Assembly (NCBI GenBank): GCA_002173095.1
Contig: NHBK01000008.1
Coordinates: 388,119-452,118 of the forward strand
Length of the DNA: 64,000 bases
DNA from: Hyphomonadaceae bacterium TMED5
GTDB lineage: Bacteria > Pseudomonadota > Alphaproteobacteria > Caulobacterales > Hyphomonadaceae
Direction of reading: 5' to 3'
The position numbers were made by a program, and so were the translations under genes. Of the stretch, positions 52,947 through 63,269 are shown piece by piece. The stretch's first letter is position 1, and every line of letters starts with the position of its first letter. The notes under the pieces are model-generated. The model saw only the letters and a program-made list of their open reading frames with translations, had not been told where the DNA came from and did not search any database.

Positions 52947-53696
52947 ATGAAACGTCTGTTCGCCCTGACTGTTATCGCCCTGGTGGCATTTGCTGGCCTT
53001 CCCGCCTTCGCGCAGGAAGTTTCAGTAGACCTTGGCACTGGCGCAGGCCTTAACCGGAACATTGTTCAGTTGATGGCCATCATCACAGTCCTCAGCCTCG
53101 CGCCGAGCATTCTGGTGATGACCACCAGCTTTGTGCGAATCGTCGTGGTTCTGTCTCTTTTGCGTACGGCTATTGGCCTGCAGACCGCACCACCGAATGC
53201 CGTGATCATCTCACTGTCGCTATTCCTGACCGGTTTCGTCATGGCCCCCACCTTTGGGGAAGCATATGAAAGCGGCATTGCGCCCTATATGGCTCAGGCT
53301 ATCGACGTCGATGACGCGATCCCGCGTACGCTGGCGCCTGTGAAGGTCTTCATGGCCGATCATGTAAACGAGGCTGACCTTGAGCTGTTTGTCGGCTTTG
53401 CCAATATCGAAACCCTGCCCGAAACGCCGGACGCCCTTCCGTTCGAAGTTCTGGCACCGGCGTTCATGATCTCAGAGCTGAAGCGCGCCTTTGAAATCGG
53501 CTTCATGATCTTCCTGCCCTTCCTCATCATCGACCTGGTGGTCGCATCCATTCTGATGAGTATGGGTATGATGATGTTGCCACCTGTGACGATCTCGCTG
53601 CCCTTCAAGCTGATCTTCTTCGTGCTTGTGGATGGCTGGCGATTGCTGACAGGGTCATTGGTCGAAAGCTTTATTGCTGGGCCGCCCGGCGGATAA
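52947..53696 (+). CDS. fliP: Flagellar export gate protein FliP
   Basis: A 249-residue FliP, core of the flagellar type III export gate. A signal peptide (cleavage near AFA) precedes four membrane helices with the family signatures ILVMTTSFVRIVVVLSLLR and SMGMMMLPPVTISLPFKLIFFVLVDGW. GGGG is 12 bases before the ATG at 52947; an ATG at 52935 would overlap fliO. Expected partners fliQ, fliR and flhB are not in the window. Confidence 0.95.
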   Translation: MKRLFALTVIALVAFAGLPAFAQEVSVDLGTGAGLNRNIVQLMAIITVLSLAPSILVMTTSFVRIVVVLSLLRTAIGLQTAPPNAVIISLSLFLTGFVMAPTFGEAYESGIAPYMAQAIDVDDAIPRTLAPVKVFMADHVNEADLELFVGFANIETLPETPDALPFEVLAPAFMISELKRAFEIGFMIFLPFLIIDLVVASILMSMGMMMLPPVTISLPFKLIFFVLVDGWRLLTGSLVESFIAGPPGG

Positions 53697-53706
53697 CGCC
53701 AGATAC

Positions 53707-53736
53707 AAAAACGCCCGGCTTTGAGGCCGGGGCGTT
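53707..53736 (-). terminator. Terminator between fliP and the DUF3126 gene
   Basis: AACGCCCGGC pairs with GCCGgGGCGTT (one bulged G) around loop TTTGAG. On the minus strand it is followed by five T residues, so it ends the cysE/DUF3126 side; it may also act weakly on fliP. Confidence 0.75.
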
Positions 53737-53763
53737 ATAAGCAACCAATTGATCTGGCCTGAC

Positions 53764-53970
53764 CTATTCGAGGTCTTCCTTCAAAATGGTCATCTGGAAT
53801 TGATAGGACGTTTCGCCCTCTTCCTCGATCTTGAAAAGCAGTGCCAGGAACTCTGACCCGAGATACACCTCAAGAGAGTCAGCCGTCTTATCGCGCGCAA
53901 CAAGTCGAAGTTCCGGATTGAGCTTTTCTTTCAGATAAGCGTCAATCTTTGACGTTTCTTCTGGGCTCAT
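53764..53970 (-). CDS. DUF3126 family protein
   Basis: A 68-residue protein of the alphaproteobacterial DUF3126 family: EETSKIDAYLKEKLNPELRLV, then DSLEVYLGSEFLALLFKIEEEGETSYQFQM. Function unknown. It typically accompanies cysE, as here (132 bp downstream of it, with a terminator hairpin between). AAAGGATTGCGAC precedes the ATG at 53970. Confidence 0.85.
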   Translation of the reverse strand: MSPEETSKIDAYLKEKLNPELRLVARDKTADSLEVYLGSEFLALLFKIEEEGETSYQFQMTILKEDLE

Positions 53971-54025
53971 GTCGCAATCCTTTTGCTGTTTGAAGCGAGA
54001 CACTAGTCTGCTTCATCCAAAATAA

Positions 54026-54068
54026 AAAACGGCCTGACGTAAAAAATCTACGCGCATAGGCCGTTTTT
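54026..54068 (-). terminator. Terminator after cysE
   Basis: AAAAACGGCCT and AGGCCGTTTTT flank an inner CGTA/TACG stem. Read on the minus strand it ends in six T residues. The mirrored T-run suggests it also works on the + strand. Confidence 0.7.
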
Positions 54069-54102
54069 GTGTCTTGAAATTGTGGGGAGTCACCCCAATC
54101 GG

Positions 54103-54933
54103 TCACTTATCTTCGAGGAAAGACTGGTCCATGGATTCAGCTTTTCCGCAACATGGATCGCCCACGGGCTTGGCCGGAACCCCCGCAACAGTGCAGTTTG
54201 GACCAACTTCCTTCAGCACCACGCTGCCCGCGCCAATGCGCGCACCATCGCCAATTCTGATATTGCCGAGCACTTTTGCACCTACGCTGACGAGTACGCC
54301 ATTGCCGATTTTCGGGTGACGATCGTCAATCTCTTTGCCGGTACCACCGAGGGTCACACCCTGCAGGATAGAACAGTCATCACCGACCACAGCGGTCTCA
54401 CCGATGACTATGCCGGTCGCATGGTCAAACATGACGCCCGCACCGATCTGAGCCGCAGGGTGAATATCGACGCCGAAGAGTTCCGACACGCGCGACTGGA
54501 AGAAAAAAGCCAGCGTGTCGCGGCCTTCATTCCACAACCAGTGTGCAACACGGTGGGTCTGAAGCGCCTGAAAGCCCTTGAAGAAGAGGAAAGGCTGAAG
54601 GAATGACCTGCACGCCGCATCGCGTTCCAGCGTGGCACTCATATCGCGTTCAGCAGCCTTCGCAATCGCAGGATCCGACCGATAAGCGTCTTCAAAAATC
54701 TCACGCACCTGAAGCGCGTTCATTTCAGAGCCCGCAATCTTCAGAGCAAGATAGTAAGACAATGCGTCGTGGAAATGGTCATGGCTAAGAATGGCAGCAT
54801 TCAGCAGGCTCGCCAGCGTTGGTTCTTCAGCCGCACTTGCAGCGGCTTCAAAGCGCAAACGCTTCCAGACGGGCGGCGGCGTTGCGCCATTTATTTCGGT
54901 CAGCACAGGGCTAAATTCAGTCTCAATCGACAT
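54103..54933 (-). CDS. cysE: Serine O-acetyltransferase
   Basis: A 276-residue hexapeptide-repeat acetyltransferase making O-acetylserine from serine and acetyl-CoA, first step of cysteine synthesis. The helical N-terminal domain (HDALSYYLALKIAG) is followed by the left-handed beta-helix (GVDIHPAAQIGAGVMFDHATG, the catalytic His; GDGARIGAGSVVLKEV). The ATG at 54933 has GAGAGG nine bases upstream. The C-terminal tail after GNPA-type VPAKPVG is short. Confidence 0.94.
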   Translation of the reverse strand: MSIETEFSPVLTEINGATPPPVWKRLRFEAAASAAEEPTLASLLNAAILSHDHFHDALSYYLALKIAGSEMNALQVREIFEDAYRSDPAIAKAAERDMSATLERDAACRSFLQPFLFFKGFQALQTHRVAHWLWNEGRDTLAFFFQSRVSELFGVDIHPAAQIGAGVMFDHATGIVIGETAVVGDDCSILQGVTLGGTGKEIDDRHPKIGNGVLVSVGAKVLGNIRIGDGARIGAGSVVLKEVGPNCTVAGVPAKPVGDPCCGKAESMDQSFLEDK

Positions 54934-55096
54934 TTCGGCCTCTCTTCCGGCGGAAGTTTCCACCTCAGAAATGATCCGCGCCCTCTACCAGACACGCATT
55001 CGCTTTACGTAGTGTGTTCAGTTCATGCCACAAGTACAATAAGGCCTGACTAAACAAGTGTGTGAGGTTTTCGTGAAACTAACACGAACACCTCAT

Positions 55097-58000
55097 TTAT
55101 CCCAGTTCCGCAAGTTTTCGCGCTGATCCCCTGTTTTCTTTCATCTTCTTTGTCCATCGACGAAGCGCCATGCCCATAGAGAACATGGCAGGAGAGAAAT
55201 AGAGCGCCAGCAAAGCCGAGCCGCCCACACCCACGGAAATACTGCTCGCCAGAGGCAGCCAGAACATATCCTGGGTCAGAATGAGCGGCACAAACCCGCC
55301 CATAGTCGTCAATGTCGTCGCTACGATATGACGGCTGGCCTCAACCACCGTATCGACCTGCGCATCAATATCGCCGTCACAGGCCGCCTGATTCACCTGT
55401 AGTGCGGACAAGACAACAATCGTGCCGTTAATGGCGATGCCCAGAAGGCCCATTGCGCCGATAATAGCGTTAAACCCAAACGGCAGACCGAACGCCCAAA
55501 CCCCGATGAAGGAAATCCCGATAGAAAGGAAACCTGAGAGCAGAACGAGGAAGGATTTGCGGAAGGAATTGAAGACCAGCGCCACACAGCCCGCCATGGC
55601 GATGATCAATGGCAGAGCTGTCCCAAAGAGATTACCCATCGCATCGCCACGCTCTGCGGCCTCGCCGCCCATAATGATTTCATATCCCGGTGGCAGGGTA
55701 AAACCAGCCTCTTCCATACGGGCTTCGAATGCCGTGAAGACAGGCGCAGGCAGCGCGTAGGGTTCAACGGATGCCCGGATGATATTGGAACGCTGACCAT
55801 CCCGTCGTGTGATAACCGCAATCTGCGGCACAACCTCAAGCTCACCCAATGCAGAGATAGGTGTCCCCATGCCATTCCCGCGGCCCACCCCAACGCGTGC
55901 GTCGCGCAAACTGTTTAAATCCCCACGGCGGCTATCAGGCGCAATCACGCGGACCGGGATTTCCTCAACGCCCTCCAGAACACTACCCGCTGGCAGCCCC
56001 TCCAGTTCTGCACTGATGTCAGCCGCGATATCCTGAAGACGCACGCCCGCAAGGTCCGCAGCAGCTTCATCGGCATTCAGCCGGATGGTTGGCGAACCAA
56101 CCTCCATTGTCGCCCAGGTGTAAGTGATACCCGGCACATCTGACAGAATGGCCCGCACTTCATTACCCAGTTCATTCAGCGTGAAAATGTCTGCGCCATT
56201 GATGAAAAACTCAATCGGCGCATTGACCGGAGGCCCCTGCTCATAAGGCAGAGCCAGAAAGCGCGCTTCCGGGAATTGGTTGCGCAATTCCATCTGCATG
56301 GTCGGCACAATCTGACGTGTGACCTCAGAAGAATCGGTTGTGACCCACCCTGCCGCAAAGCCGGACACGCCACTCTGCAGATTGAACGCATTATAGTAGA
56401 TGCGCGGCGCGCCCTCACCAATTGTGAAGTGAACATCCTGCACACCGGGATAGGCCCGGATAATCTCTGTCGCGCGTTCGGTTATCTCCTGCGCTTCATA
56501 GATCGTCGCCTCAGGCGGCAATTGGACATCCAGCTGAAACTGATCGCGTTCCGTTTGCGGGAAGAACTGAGACGGCATAACCGCCGCCACCAGATACATG
56601 CCGAACATGAAGAGCCCGAAACTGATCAGAAATGGTCCGATCGGAAACTTTAGTGAGTAACGCAGTGTCCACCGATAGCCTGCGCTTAGGATTGGGAAGG
56701 AAAATCCATCCCGATACCATCGCGGTTTTTCACCGGGCACGCGGTCACGGTCGAACCAACCTGCAAAGGCCGGCACGACGGTCATTGCCAGCAGGAAGGA
56801 TGAGATCACGGCAAAAATCACTGAAATGCCGATCATGCCAACAAACTCGCCCGCACTCCCCGGCAAGAGCGCAATTGGCGCGAATGCCAGCGCTGTTGTC
56901 AGCGTGGACGCAAAGAGTGGCCCGAATAAATGGTGCAGCGATTGTTGAATGGCCTCAATCCGGCCCGCGCCTTTGGCCCGCTTCTGCTCAATTTCATCGA
57001 CCACGACGATGGCGTTATCGATCAAAAGACCAAGCGCAATCACCAGACCCGTCACCGACATCTGATGAAGCGGCATTCCGAAGATTCGGAACAGGACCAG
57101 CACCAGACACACTGACAAAGGCAGTGCCGTACCGACGATCAATGCCGCACGCCACCCCATCGACACGAACAGAACGACAAAAACAATCAGCGCCGAAACG
57201 AGCAGGTTTTTGGCAAGACCATTTAACCGGTCATTCGTGTAAACGCTCTGATCAAACAGAACCTCCACATCAATGCCACGTGGGGCCTCTTCTGCAAATT
57301 CAGCGACAATGGCGCGTGCGCCTTCAGCCCAGACATCTACGCGATTGTTCGGTTCGATATACGCAGCCACCATGATGAACCGCTCATCATTGCGCACAGC
57401 CATAGCGCTTGGCGGGTTTTCTTCGGTTTTGAAGACGTCTGCGACGTCGCTCACCCGAAGCGCTGAACCGTTTTCACTCTGCATGAGCGGAACTGAGCGG
57501 ATACGCGAAATCGAAGTGAACTCACCATCGACCTCCAGCCCCAGATTGACGCTTTCATTACGCACTTGCCCGGCAGGAGCTTTGGCATCGGCCTGTGCGA
57601 TAAGCCCAGCGAACTGACGTGTGCTCAGCCCTGCTGCGGCCAGCGCATCTGTGTCGACCACCACGCGGATTTCCTCAGAAACCGCTCCGAAGGTTTCAGT
57701 TTCTTCGGTACCGCCATAGTTCTGAAAACGGTCTTCCAGATCCTGCGCCATACGGTTCATCACCGATAGCGGCGCCTCACCTTCGCCGCCCCAGCCAATA
57801 CCCACGACGATTGTCGAAGCACCAAGATATAGCCGCTCGACCGATGGTGTACTGGCGCCTTCTGGCATTTCAGCTTCTGCCAGACCTACTTGCTGGCGAA
57901 TAAGTGTCCAGGCCTCATCGACGCGGGACTCGCTCAAATCCTCACGCATGGAAATGCGGATTTGCGAAACATTGGCGCGCGATGTCGAAATCAGCTCATC

Positions 58001-58231
58001 AATCTCTGTGAGCTCCTGCAGGCGCGCCTCCAGCGGATCAGTCACCAGCGCTTCGACACGCTCTGCATCCGCGCCCGGAAAATAGGTCAGCACAAAGCCG
58101 TAGCGCTCAATGAGCGTCGGGTCTTCCTGACGCCCCAGATTAAACAGCGCCGCGATACCCGCAGCGACGATAATCATCACTGCCAGAGCAGTCAGCCTCG
58201 GCATTCGATAGAAGAGCGTCGAAAGTGACAT
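55097..58231 (-). CDS. RND efflux transporter permease
   Basis: A 1044-residue AcrB-family proton-driven exporter with 12 helices and two large periplasmic loops. In the fourth helix the pair of proton-relay Asp residues is replaced by LIDNAIVVVDE (near residue 403): the first Asp is kept, the second is Asn. GLLGIAINGTIVVL and TTMGGFVPLIL of helices 10-11 are present. Substrates cannot be read, but the short loops and DN pair suggest a specialised subfamily rather than classic AcrB. It starts 3 bp after the adaptor gene. No outer membrane channel gene is adjacent. Confidence 0.92.
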   Translation of the reverse strand: MSLSTLFYRMPRLTALAVMIIVAAGIAALFNLGRQEDPTLIERYGFVLTYFPGADAERVEALVTDPLEARLQELTEIDELISTSRANVSQIRISMREDLSESRVDEAWTLIRQQVGLAEAEMPEGASTPSVERLYLGASTIVVGIGWGGEGEAPLSVMNRMAQDLEDRFQNYGGTEETETFGAVSEEIRVVVDTDALAAAGLSTRQFAGLIAQADAKAPAGQVRNESVNLGLEVDGEFTSISRIRSVPLMQSENGSALRVSDVADVFKTEENPPSAMAVRNDERFIMVAAYIEPNNRVDVWAEGARAIVAEFAEEAPRGIDVEVLFDQSVYTNDRLNGLAKNLLVSALIVFVVLFVSMGWRAALIVGTALPLSVCLVLVLFRIFGMPLHQMSVTGLVIALGLLIDNAIVVVDEIEQKRAKGAGRIEAIQQSLHHLFGPLFASTLTTALAFAPIALLPGSAGEFVGMIGISVIFAVISSFLLAMTVVPAFAGWFDRDRVPGEKPRWYRDGFSFPILSAGYRWTLRYSLKFPIGPFLISFGLFMFGMYLVAAVMPSQFFPQTERDQFQLDVQLPPEATIYEAQEITERATEIIRAYPGVQDVHFTIGEGAPRIYYNAFNLQSGVSGFAAGWVTTDSSEVTRQIVPTMQMELRNQFPEARFLALPYEQGPPVNAPIEFFINGADIFTLNELGNEVRAILSDVPGITYTWATMEVGSPTIRLNADEAAADLAGVRLQDIAADISAELEGLPAGSVLEGVEEIPVRVIAPDSRRGDLNSLRDARVGVGRGNGMGTPISALGELEVVPQIAVITRRDGQRSNIIRASVEPYALPAPVFTAFEARMEEAGFTLPPGYEIIMGGEAAERGDAMGNLFGTALPLIIAMAGCVALVFNSFRKSFLVLLSGFLSIGISFIGVWAFGLPFGFNAIIGAMGLLGIAINGTIVVLSALQVNQAACDGDIDAQVDTVVEASRHIVATTLTTMGGFVPLILTQDMFWLPLASSISVGVGGSALLALYFSPAMFSMGMALRRWTKKMKENRGSARKLAELG

Positions 58232-58234
58232 GGC

Positions 58235-59395
58235 TCAGCTCTCCGCCGATGTGTCTGTATACAGAACTGGCGTCACCGCCACGCCCGGAACAAGCCTTTG
58301 CAGGCCCTCCATCACGAACAGATCACCGTCTTGCAGCGCGCCGCGAACAAAAGCGCGATCGGCTTCGGAATGGATGATATCGACAAGGCGTTTTTCAATG
58401 TGCTTGCGGCCATCGTCGCCATCGATCACTGCATAAACCGACCAGAGCCCTCTATTGGCTTCGGTCATGGCCGAGACAGGGATCCAGAAGCCTGGCTGGT
58501 CTATCTGCTGGAGCATGCTCAGGCGCGCAACGGCTCCCGGCGAAATTCCCTGATCTGCCGGCACATCGAAAATGGCAGATACGGTACGCCCTGTCGTCTC
58601 AATCACACCGGTAATGGCGCGCAGCGTTACATCATAGGACTGGCCGTTCGTTTCCATTGGGTAGGCCTCGCCAACGATAAGGCGTGATGCGACATCAGAT
58701 GGCACACCAATGCGGGCTTCCATCACACCTGCTTCAACGAGTGAGAGCAATGATTGGCCGGGTGCGGCGATGGCGCCTTCATCTGCGAGGCGTTGCGTAA
58801 TGACACCTGAGAAAGGCGCGCGTATCCGAGACAGTTCGATCTGCACCCGCAGCGTATCGGCCTGCGCCTCTGCAGCGGCCAGCCGTGCTGTCGCCGCATC
58901 CAGCTGGGTCTGCGCCTCATCAAAGCTCTGCCCGGAAAGCAGGTCGCGCTCCACCAGGAACGCCTGACGATCCAGCGTCGCCTGAGCCAGCTGAAGCGAT
59001 GCATGGGCCTCGCTGATCTGCGCCTCAGATGCCTGAAGCCGCGCATTCAGCGACCGCGTATCGAGCCGCGCAAGCACCTGACCTTCTGCAACCTGATCAC
59101 CAATATCGGCCGAAATTTCTGCAATGCGGCCGCCCGCTTCAAACCCGAGCGAGCTGGACCGCCGAGCCATGACGAGACCAGAATACTGTTCCTGAATTTC
59201 CAGTTCGGAAGAATATCGAACCGGTGTCACATTCACCGAAATCGGGCGCGCCACTTCAGACGGCACATTCACACCCGCGGTCGCCCCGCGCTGAACGAGA
59301 ATGAAAATGCCGATCCCGACAATGCTGAGAAAAATAACCAAGAGGAAGAGTAAGCCCCTCGCCATTGTGGGCCCACGCGTTTGTACGTCCGACAT
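58235..59395 (-). CDS. RND efflux periplasmic adaptor (HlyD/MFP family)
   Basis: A 386-residue membrane fusion protein. One N-terminal helix (about 12-33) anchors it; SLGFEAGGRIAEISADIGDQVAEGQVLARLD is the lipoyl half-motif, followed by an alpha-hairpin (about 110-185) rich in Ala/Gln/Leu and the matching second lipoyl half (LSRIRAPFSGVITQ). It has no lipobox, so it is inner-membrane anchored. AGGAG precedes the ATG. It is cotranscribed with the permease and sits between it and the TetR gene. Confidence 0.92.
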   Translation of the reverse strand: MSDVQTRGPTMARGLLFLLVIFLSIVGIGIFILVQRGATAGVNVPSEVARPISVNVTPVRYSSELEIQEQYSGLVMARRSSSLGFEAGGRIAEISADIGDQVAEGQVLARLDTRSLNARLQASEAQISEAHASLQLAQATLDRQAFLVERDLLSGQSFDEAQTQLDAATARLAAAEAQADTLRVQIELSRIRAPFSGVITQRLADEGAIAAPGQSLLSLVEAGVMEARIGVPSDVASRLIVGEAYPMETNGQSYDVTLRAITGVIETTGRTVSAIFDVPADQGISPGAVARLSMLQQIDQPGFWIPVSAMTEANRGLWSVYAVIDGDDGRKHIEKRLVDIIHSEADRAFVRGALQDGDLFVMEGLQRLVPGVAVTPVLYTDTSAES

Positions 59396-59500
59396 TCCCC
59401 GGTGCTCCTAAGCTGGAATACAACCCAGCCTTACATCAGAAAACGCCGTTAGAAAAGTGAACACTGTTCCTTATTCTTCTAAATGAGCGACTTTGCCGCG

Positions 59501-60193
59501 TCAGGCTTTGAAGCCCCGGAGCAACTGATCGGAATACATTTCGATCATTTCATCGAGATCCATCATCGTCCCGTCATCACGGGTGAGGATTTTCGGAATC
59601 TGGATGAGCGTCATCACTGCGCCGTGCATGGCCATAACGATCGAAAGCGCGGCCGTGCGAACATTCAGATCCTGACGAAAATTCCCACTCTGCTTGCCCT
59701 CTTCCAGGCCTTCGCAGAGAAAACGGAATGCTACGGCACTCGGGGAATCATCATCCAGTGTTTTCGGATCAGTGTTGGTATCCAGGCCCGTTTCACAATC
59801 ATCGGCGGGCGCAAAACCGGCCAGATAATGGTGCGGCTTCTCCAGTGCCGTAGTGACATAGGCCCGCGTACAATCACGAACGCTTTCCCAATTGCCCGGC
59901 CCCTGACCTTCAATCGCGTTCTCAATATTGCGAACAAGACGAATGAAGAAAGCTTCCTTCAGGCAGCCAACCAACTCGGTTTTGGACGCGAAATATTTGT
60001 AAATCGCAGACGGAGAATAATCGATCTCCTCTGCCAGCCGACGAATGGAAAGGCCTTCATAGCCCTCTTCAGCGAAAACGCGCTCTGCCGCTTCAAGAAT
60101 GGTCTGGCGCACTTTTTCCCGACGACGAGACGCTGGCGTCTGCGTGGTTTTTACCGGTTCGTGGCCTGAAAATGTTGAGATATCTGAATCCAT
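59501..60193 (-). CDS. TetR family transcriptional regulator
   Basis: A 230-residue regulator. The N-terminal helix-turn-helix reads RQTILEAAERVFAEEGYEGLSIRRLAEEIDYSPSAIYKYF; the C-terminal part is a variable ligand domain. It lies upstream of and in the same direction as the RND adaptor and permease, and divergent from a nitroreductase. The usual role would be repression of the efflux operon or the neighbour. The ATG at 60193 begins MDSDISTF. Confidence 0.92.
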   Translation of the reverse strand: MDSDISTFSGHEPVKTTQTPASRRREKVRQTILEAAERVFAEEGYEGLSIRRLAEEIDYSPSAIYKYFASKTELVGCLKEAFFIRLVRNIENAIEGQGPGNWESVRDCTRAYVTTALEKPHHYLAGFAPADDCETGLDTNTDPKTLDDDSPSAVAFRFLCEGLEEGKQSGNFRQDLNVRTAALSIVMAMHGAVMTLIQIPKILTRDDGTMMDLDEMIEMYSDQLLRGFKA

Positions 60194-60274
60194 ACCCAGA
60201 TGTGTATCGCAGTTTGCGGCCTTGCAATAGTCTCTGCTGCCAACGCACGACACGCTTTGACCCGGAAGGCCTAT

Positions 60275-60913
60275 ATGTCTGACCCTCACTTTCCCATCCC
60301 CGAGCAGAACGCCCCGCTAATCCCATCGCAAGATTCAGATATCTCAGCGCGCAAGCTGATAGCGCAGCGGCGTTCCACCCCGGTCAAACTTATGGACCCG
60401 GACGCAGAGGGCCCGGATGAAGCCCAGCTGGAAGCCATTTTAGGCGCAGCGCTTCGCGTGCCGGACCACCGTAAGCTTGAGCCGTGGCGATTTATCATCG
60501 TGCGCGGAGAGGCCCGAACTGCACTGGGAGACATTCTGGCCGAAAGATATAAGGCGCTTAATCCCGACGCCTCGGAGAAGTCGATTGAGGAAGAACGCAA
60601 CCGCCCAATGCGTGCGCCTGTCTGCGTCACCGTCGTGTCCAGCCCGGACCACGAACACAAGACACCCGTCTGGGAACAGGAATTGTCCGCAGGCGCGTTG
60701 TGCATGAATCTGCTCTATGCAGCCAACGTTTCTGGTCTTGCTGCCGGATGGATTTCCGAATGGTGGGCGTTTGACGAAGACATCAACACCGCACTCGGCC
60801 TGGTCGACGGCGAGCGCGTTGCCGGCCACATCTTCCTCGGAAAAGCCAAATCCTACCTGGTGGAGCGCCCTCGCCCGAAAGTGAGCGAGAAAACCACGAT
60901 CTGGGCGCCTTAA
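60275..60913 (+). CDS. Nitroreductase family protein
   Basis: A 212-residue FMN-dependent reductase. [18 protein letters not shown] and [20 protein letters not shown] are the N-terminal FMN motifs; [20 protein letters not shown] is the central helix and GYxxRRR-like VERPRPK the end. These enzymes reduce nitro compounds, quinones or flavins with NAD(P)H. GGAAGG precedes the ATG at 60275. It is divergent from TetR and could be its target. The stop overlaps the convergent queF by 4 bp. Confidence 0.88.
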   Translation: MSDPHFPIPEQNAPLIPSQDSDISARKLIAQRRSTPVKLMDPDAEGPDEAQLEAILGAALRVPDHRKLEPWRFIIVRGEARTALGDILAERYKALNPDASEKSIEEERNRPMRAPVCVTVVSSPDHEHKTPVWEQELSAGALCMNLLYAANVSGLAAGWISEWWAFDEDINTALGLVDGERVAGHIFLGKAKSYLVERPRPKVSEKTTIWAP

Positions 60914-61380
60914 CCGCGCCCACGATAGGCCGGGACACCTGTATCTGGCACCCAGAGACCTTCTGGCGGCGTAGCTGACTGCCAGAAGACATCAATCGGA
61001 ATACCACCGCGCGGATACCAATAGCCCGCAATTCTGAACCATTTAGGGTCCAGAAGCTCGCTCAAACGCTTGGCGATATAGAGCGTGCAATCCTCATGAA
61101 ACGCGCCGTGATTACGGAACGACTGAAGGAAAAGCTTCAGGCTCTTGGATTCCACCAGCCACTCGCCCGGCGCATAATCTATGACGATATGTGCAAAATC
61201 CGGCTGCCCGGTCACCGGGCAAAGCGACGTAAATTCCGGGGCGATAAAACGCGCACAATACAGCATATCCGGGTGAGGATTTGGCACGCGCTCAAGTTCA
61301 GCTGCCTCTGGTGAAGCCGCCGCATGGGTTTGCGCGCCAAGTTGCTCAAGGCCGGTATAGATCTCGTTTGAATCAGTCAT
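60910..61380 (-). CDS. queF: NADPH-dependent 7-cyano-7-deazaguanine reductase
   Basis: A 156-residue QueF of the short (type I) class that reduces preQ0 to preQ1 in queuosine synthesis. Catalytic Cys54 in [13 protein letters not shown] with Asp61, the [21 protein letters not shown] motif and the NADPH-binding region are complete. The ATG shares one base with the antiporter stop (TGATG), so translation is coupled. No other queuosine genes are in the window. Confidence 0.93.
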   Translation of the reverse strand: MTDSNEIYTGLEQLGAQTHAAASPEAAELERVPNPHPDMLYCARFIAPEFTSLCPVTGQPDFAHIVIDYAPGEWLVESKSLKLFLQSFRNHGAFHEDCTLYIAKRLSELLDPKWFRIAGYWYPRGGIPIDVFWQSATPPEGLWVPDTGVPAYRGRG

Positions 61381-62348
61381 CAGGAAGGTCCGTTCAGAAG
61401 CAGGACCAGATAAACGACATAACCGAGCAGAAGTATACCACCCTCCCATCGGCCAAGACGCTTGCCCGTAAAGGCAAAGATCATCAACAGCGCCATAGAG
61501 ATGGCGAGCGCACCAAGGTCTCGTGGCACGCTGATCTGATCCAGTGGAAAATCAAAAGGCATAATCGTGCTGGTGACGCCCAGAATGCCGAAAACGTTGA
61601 ATGTGTTAGACCCCAGCACATTGCCCAGTGCCACATCAGGCTTTTTCTTCAAGGCCGCCATCACACAGGTTACGAGCTCAGGAAGGCTGGTGCCGATTGC
61701 GATGATGGTGATGCCGATGACAGTTTCAGACAAACCAATCAGGCGCGCGAGCTGAACACTGCCCTCAATCAGGAATTTCGCACCGAGCACAATGCCCAGC
61801 AGGCCACCGATTGCCATCGGAATGGCAATGAGGATTGGCACATGCGCATCCATAACCTCGGCTTCATCGCGATGCAGCTCTGCCGTATCGGACTGACCGC
61901 CATCTTTTCGATCATTGATAAAACTGAAAATAATAATCCCGACCAGTGCAAGAAAGAGCGCAATCCCTACAAATCTGAACATAAAGCCGTCGGTTAAAAT
62001 CAATACTATCAATGCAATAGTCGCCAGGCAGGCAAAAACGCCGTCCCGGGCAAGAGCTTTCGGGTTCGCAGCGATCGGATAGATGATTGCGGCCGCGCCA
62101 AGCACCAGAAGGATGTTCGCAACATTCGAGCCGAGAACGTTTCCAACGGCAATGCCCGCACTGCCAGAACCCACAGCATTCAGGGATGCGACCAGCTCTG
62201 GCGCGGATGTACCGAAACCGACCAGAACGGCACCGATAAACAAGTCAGAAACGCCGATTTTACGCGCTAACGCGACAGAACCGCGGACCAGAAACTCGCC
62301 GCCCAGGATCAGCCCGATCAGGCCGCCTATGATCATCAACCACATCAT
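61380..62348 (-). CDS. Calcium/sodium antiporter (CaCA family, YrbG-like)
   Basis: A 322-residue cation/Ca2+ exchanger with ten helices in two inverted repeats. The alpha-repeats are [37 protein letters not shown] and [32 protein letters not shown], complete in both halves. A basic/acidic loop separates them. It overlaps queF downstream by one base. Ion specificity is inferred from family. Confidence 0.93.
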   Translation of the reverse strand: MMWLMIIGGLIGLILGGEFLVRGSVALARKIGVSDLFIGAVLVGFGTSAPELVASLNAVGSGSAGIAVGNVLGSNVANILLVLGAAAIIYPIAANPKALARDGVFACLATIALIVLILTDGFMFRFVGIALFLALVGIIIFSFINDRKDGGQSDTAELHRDEAEVMDAHVPILIAIPMAIGGLLGIVLGAKFLIEGSVQLARLIGLSETVIGITIIAIGTSLPELVTCVMAALKKKPDVALGNVLGSNTFNVFGILGVTSTIMPFDFPLDQISVPRDLGALAISMALLMIFAFTGKRLGRWEGGILLLGYVVYLVLLLNGPS

Positions 62349-62453
62349 ACTTTAAAACCCACACATATCAGGCAACCTTATGAACGACTCGGCACTTTTG
62401 CCCAAGCCGTTAAGGTGACCGATAACAAATGGTATCAACAGGGAGAAACGTAA

Positions 62454-63269
62454 ATGGCTTTAACGACAGATCTTTCGGGGCGGGTGGCGATCGTCACGGG
62501 ATCGGCAACCGGATTGGGCGCGAGCATTGCCAAACGCCTTGCCGAAGCCGGCGCATCGGTTGTCATCAACTATTCGCGCAGCAGCACCGAAGCCGAACAG
62601 ACCGCAGATGAAATACGTGCGCTGGGCGCCCAGGTTCATTGCGTACAGGCCAATGTTGCCGAAGATGCAGACTGCAAGAAACTCGCTCAGACAGCCAACG
62701 CCTATGGCCGACTGGATATTCTGGTGAACAATGCGGGCATTACAAAACAGGTCCCCGACCATTCAAATCTTGCCGGTCTGGATAAAGACGACTTCCTGCG
62801 CCTCTATGAAGTGAATGTCGTCGGCCCATTCATGATGGTCCGCGCATGTGAAGACCTGCTGCGCGCAGCTCATAGTCAGACCGGCATTGCGAGCGCCGTG
62901 TTGAACACCTCATCTATTGCCGGCGTGACGGGCATTGGCTCATCGGTTGCGTATGCCGCGAGCAAAGGCGCGTTCAATACCATGACGCTTTCGCTTGCCC
63001 GCGCGCTCGCTCCCGCCATTCGGGTGAATGCAATCTGTCCTGGCTTTATCGGCACCCGCTGGTTCAAGGACTATATGGGCGAGGAGAAGTACAACCGAAT
63101 GGAGGCCTCCGTTCGCGAGAGCACCCCACTGAACGTTGCGTCGGGTCCGGACGATATTGCTGATAGCGCAATGTTCTTTCTGACGGACGCCTCACGCCAT
63201 GTGACAGGCGAAACCCTTCTCACAGATGGCGGAACGCATCTCGGATACGCACCACTCAAAGCCCGATAG
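62454..63269 (+). CDS. Short-chain dehydrogenase/reductase (FabG-like)
   Basis: A 271-residue classical SDR. TGSATGLGASIAKRLAEAG is the nucleotide motif, NNAGI the NAG motif, and YAASKGAF the YxxxK with upstream NTSSIAG serine. RHVTGETLLTDGGTHLGY resembles FabG-type ends. AGGGAGAAACGTAA precedes the ATG. It is a single gene. Substrate unknown. Confidence 0.92.
   Translation: MALTTDLSGRVAIVTGSATGLGASIAKRLAEAGASVVINYSRSSTEAEQTADEIRALGAQVHCVQANVAEDADCKKLAQTANAYGRLDILVNNAGITKQVPDHSNLAGLDKDDFLRLYEVNVVGPFMMVRACEDLLRAAHSQTGIASAVLNTSSIAGVTGIGSSVAYAASKGAFNTMTLSLARALAPAIRVNAICPGFIGTRWFKDYMGEEKYNRMEASVRESTPLNVASGPDDIADSAMFFLTDASRHVTGETLLTDGGTHLGYAPLKAR

Noticed and set aside
56632..57375. A 247-codon + strand frame opposite the RND permease.
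   Set aside because: It lies over conserved permease helices, has an Arg/Pro/Ser-rich composition and no ribosome site.
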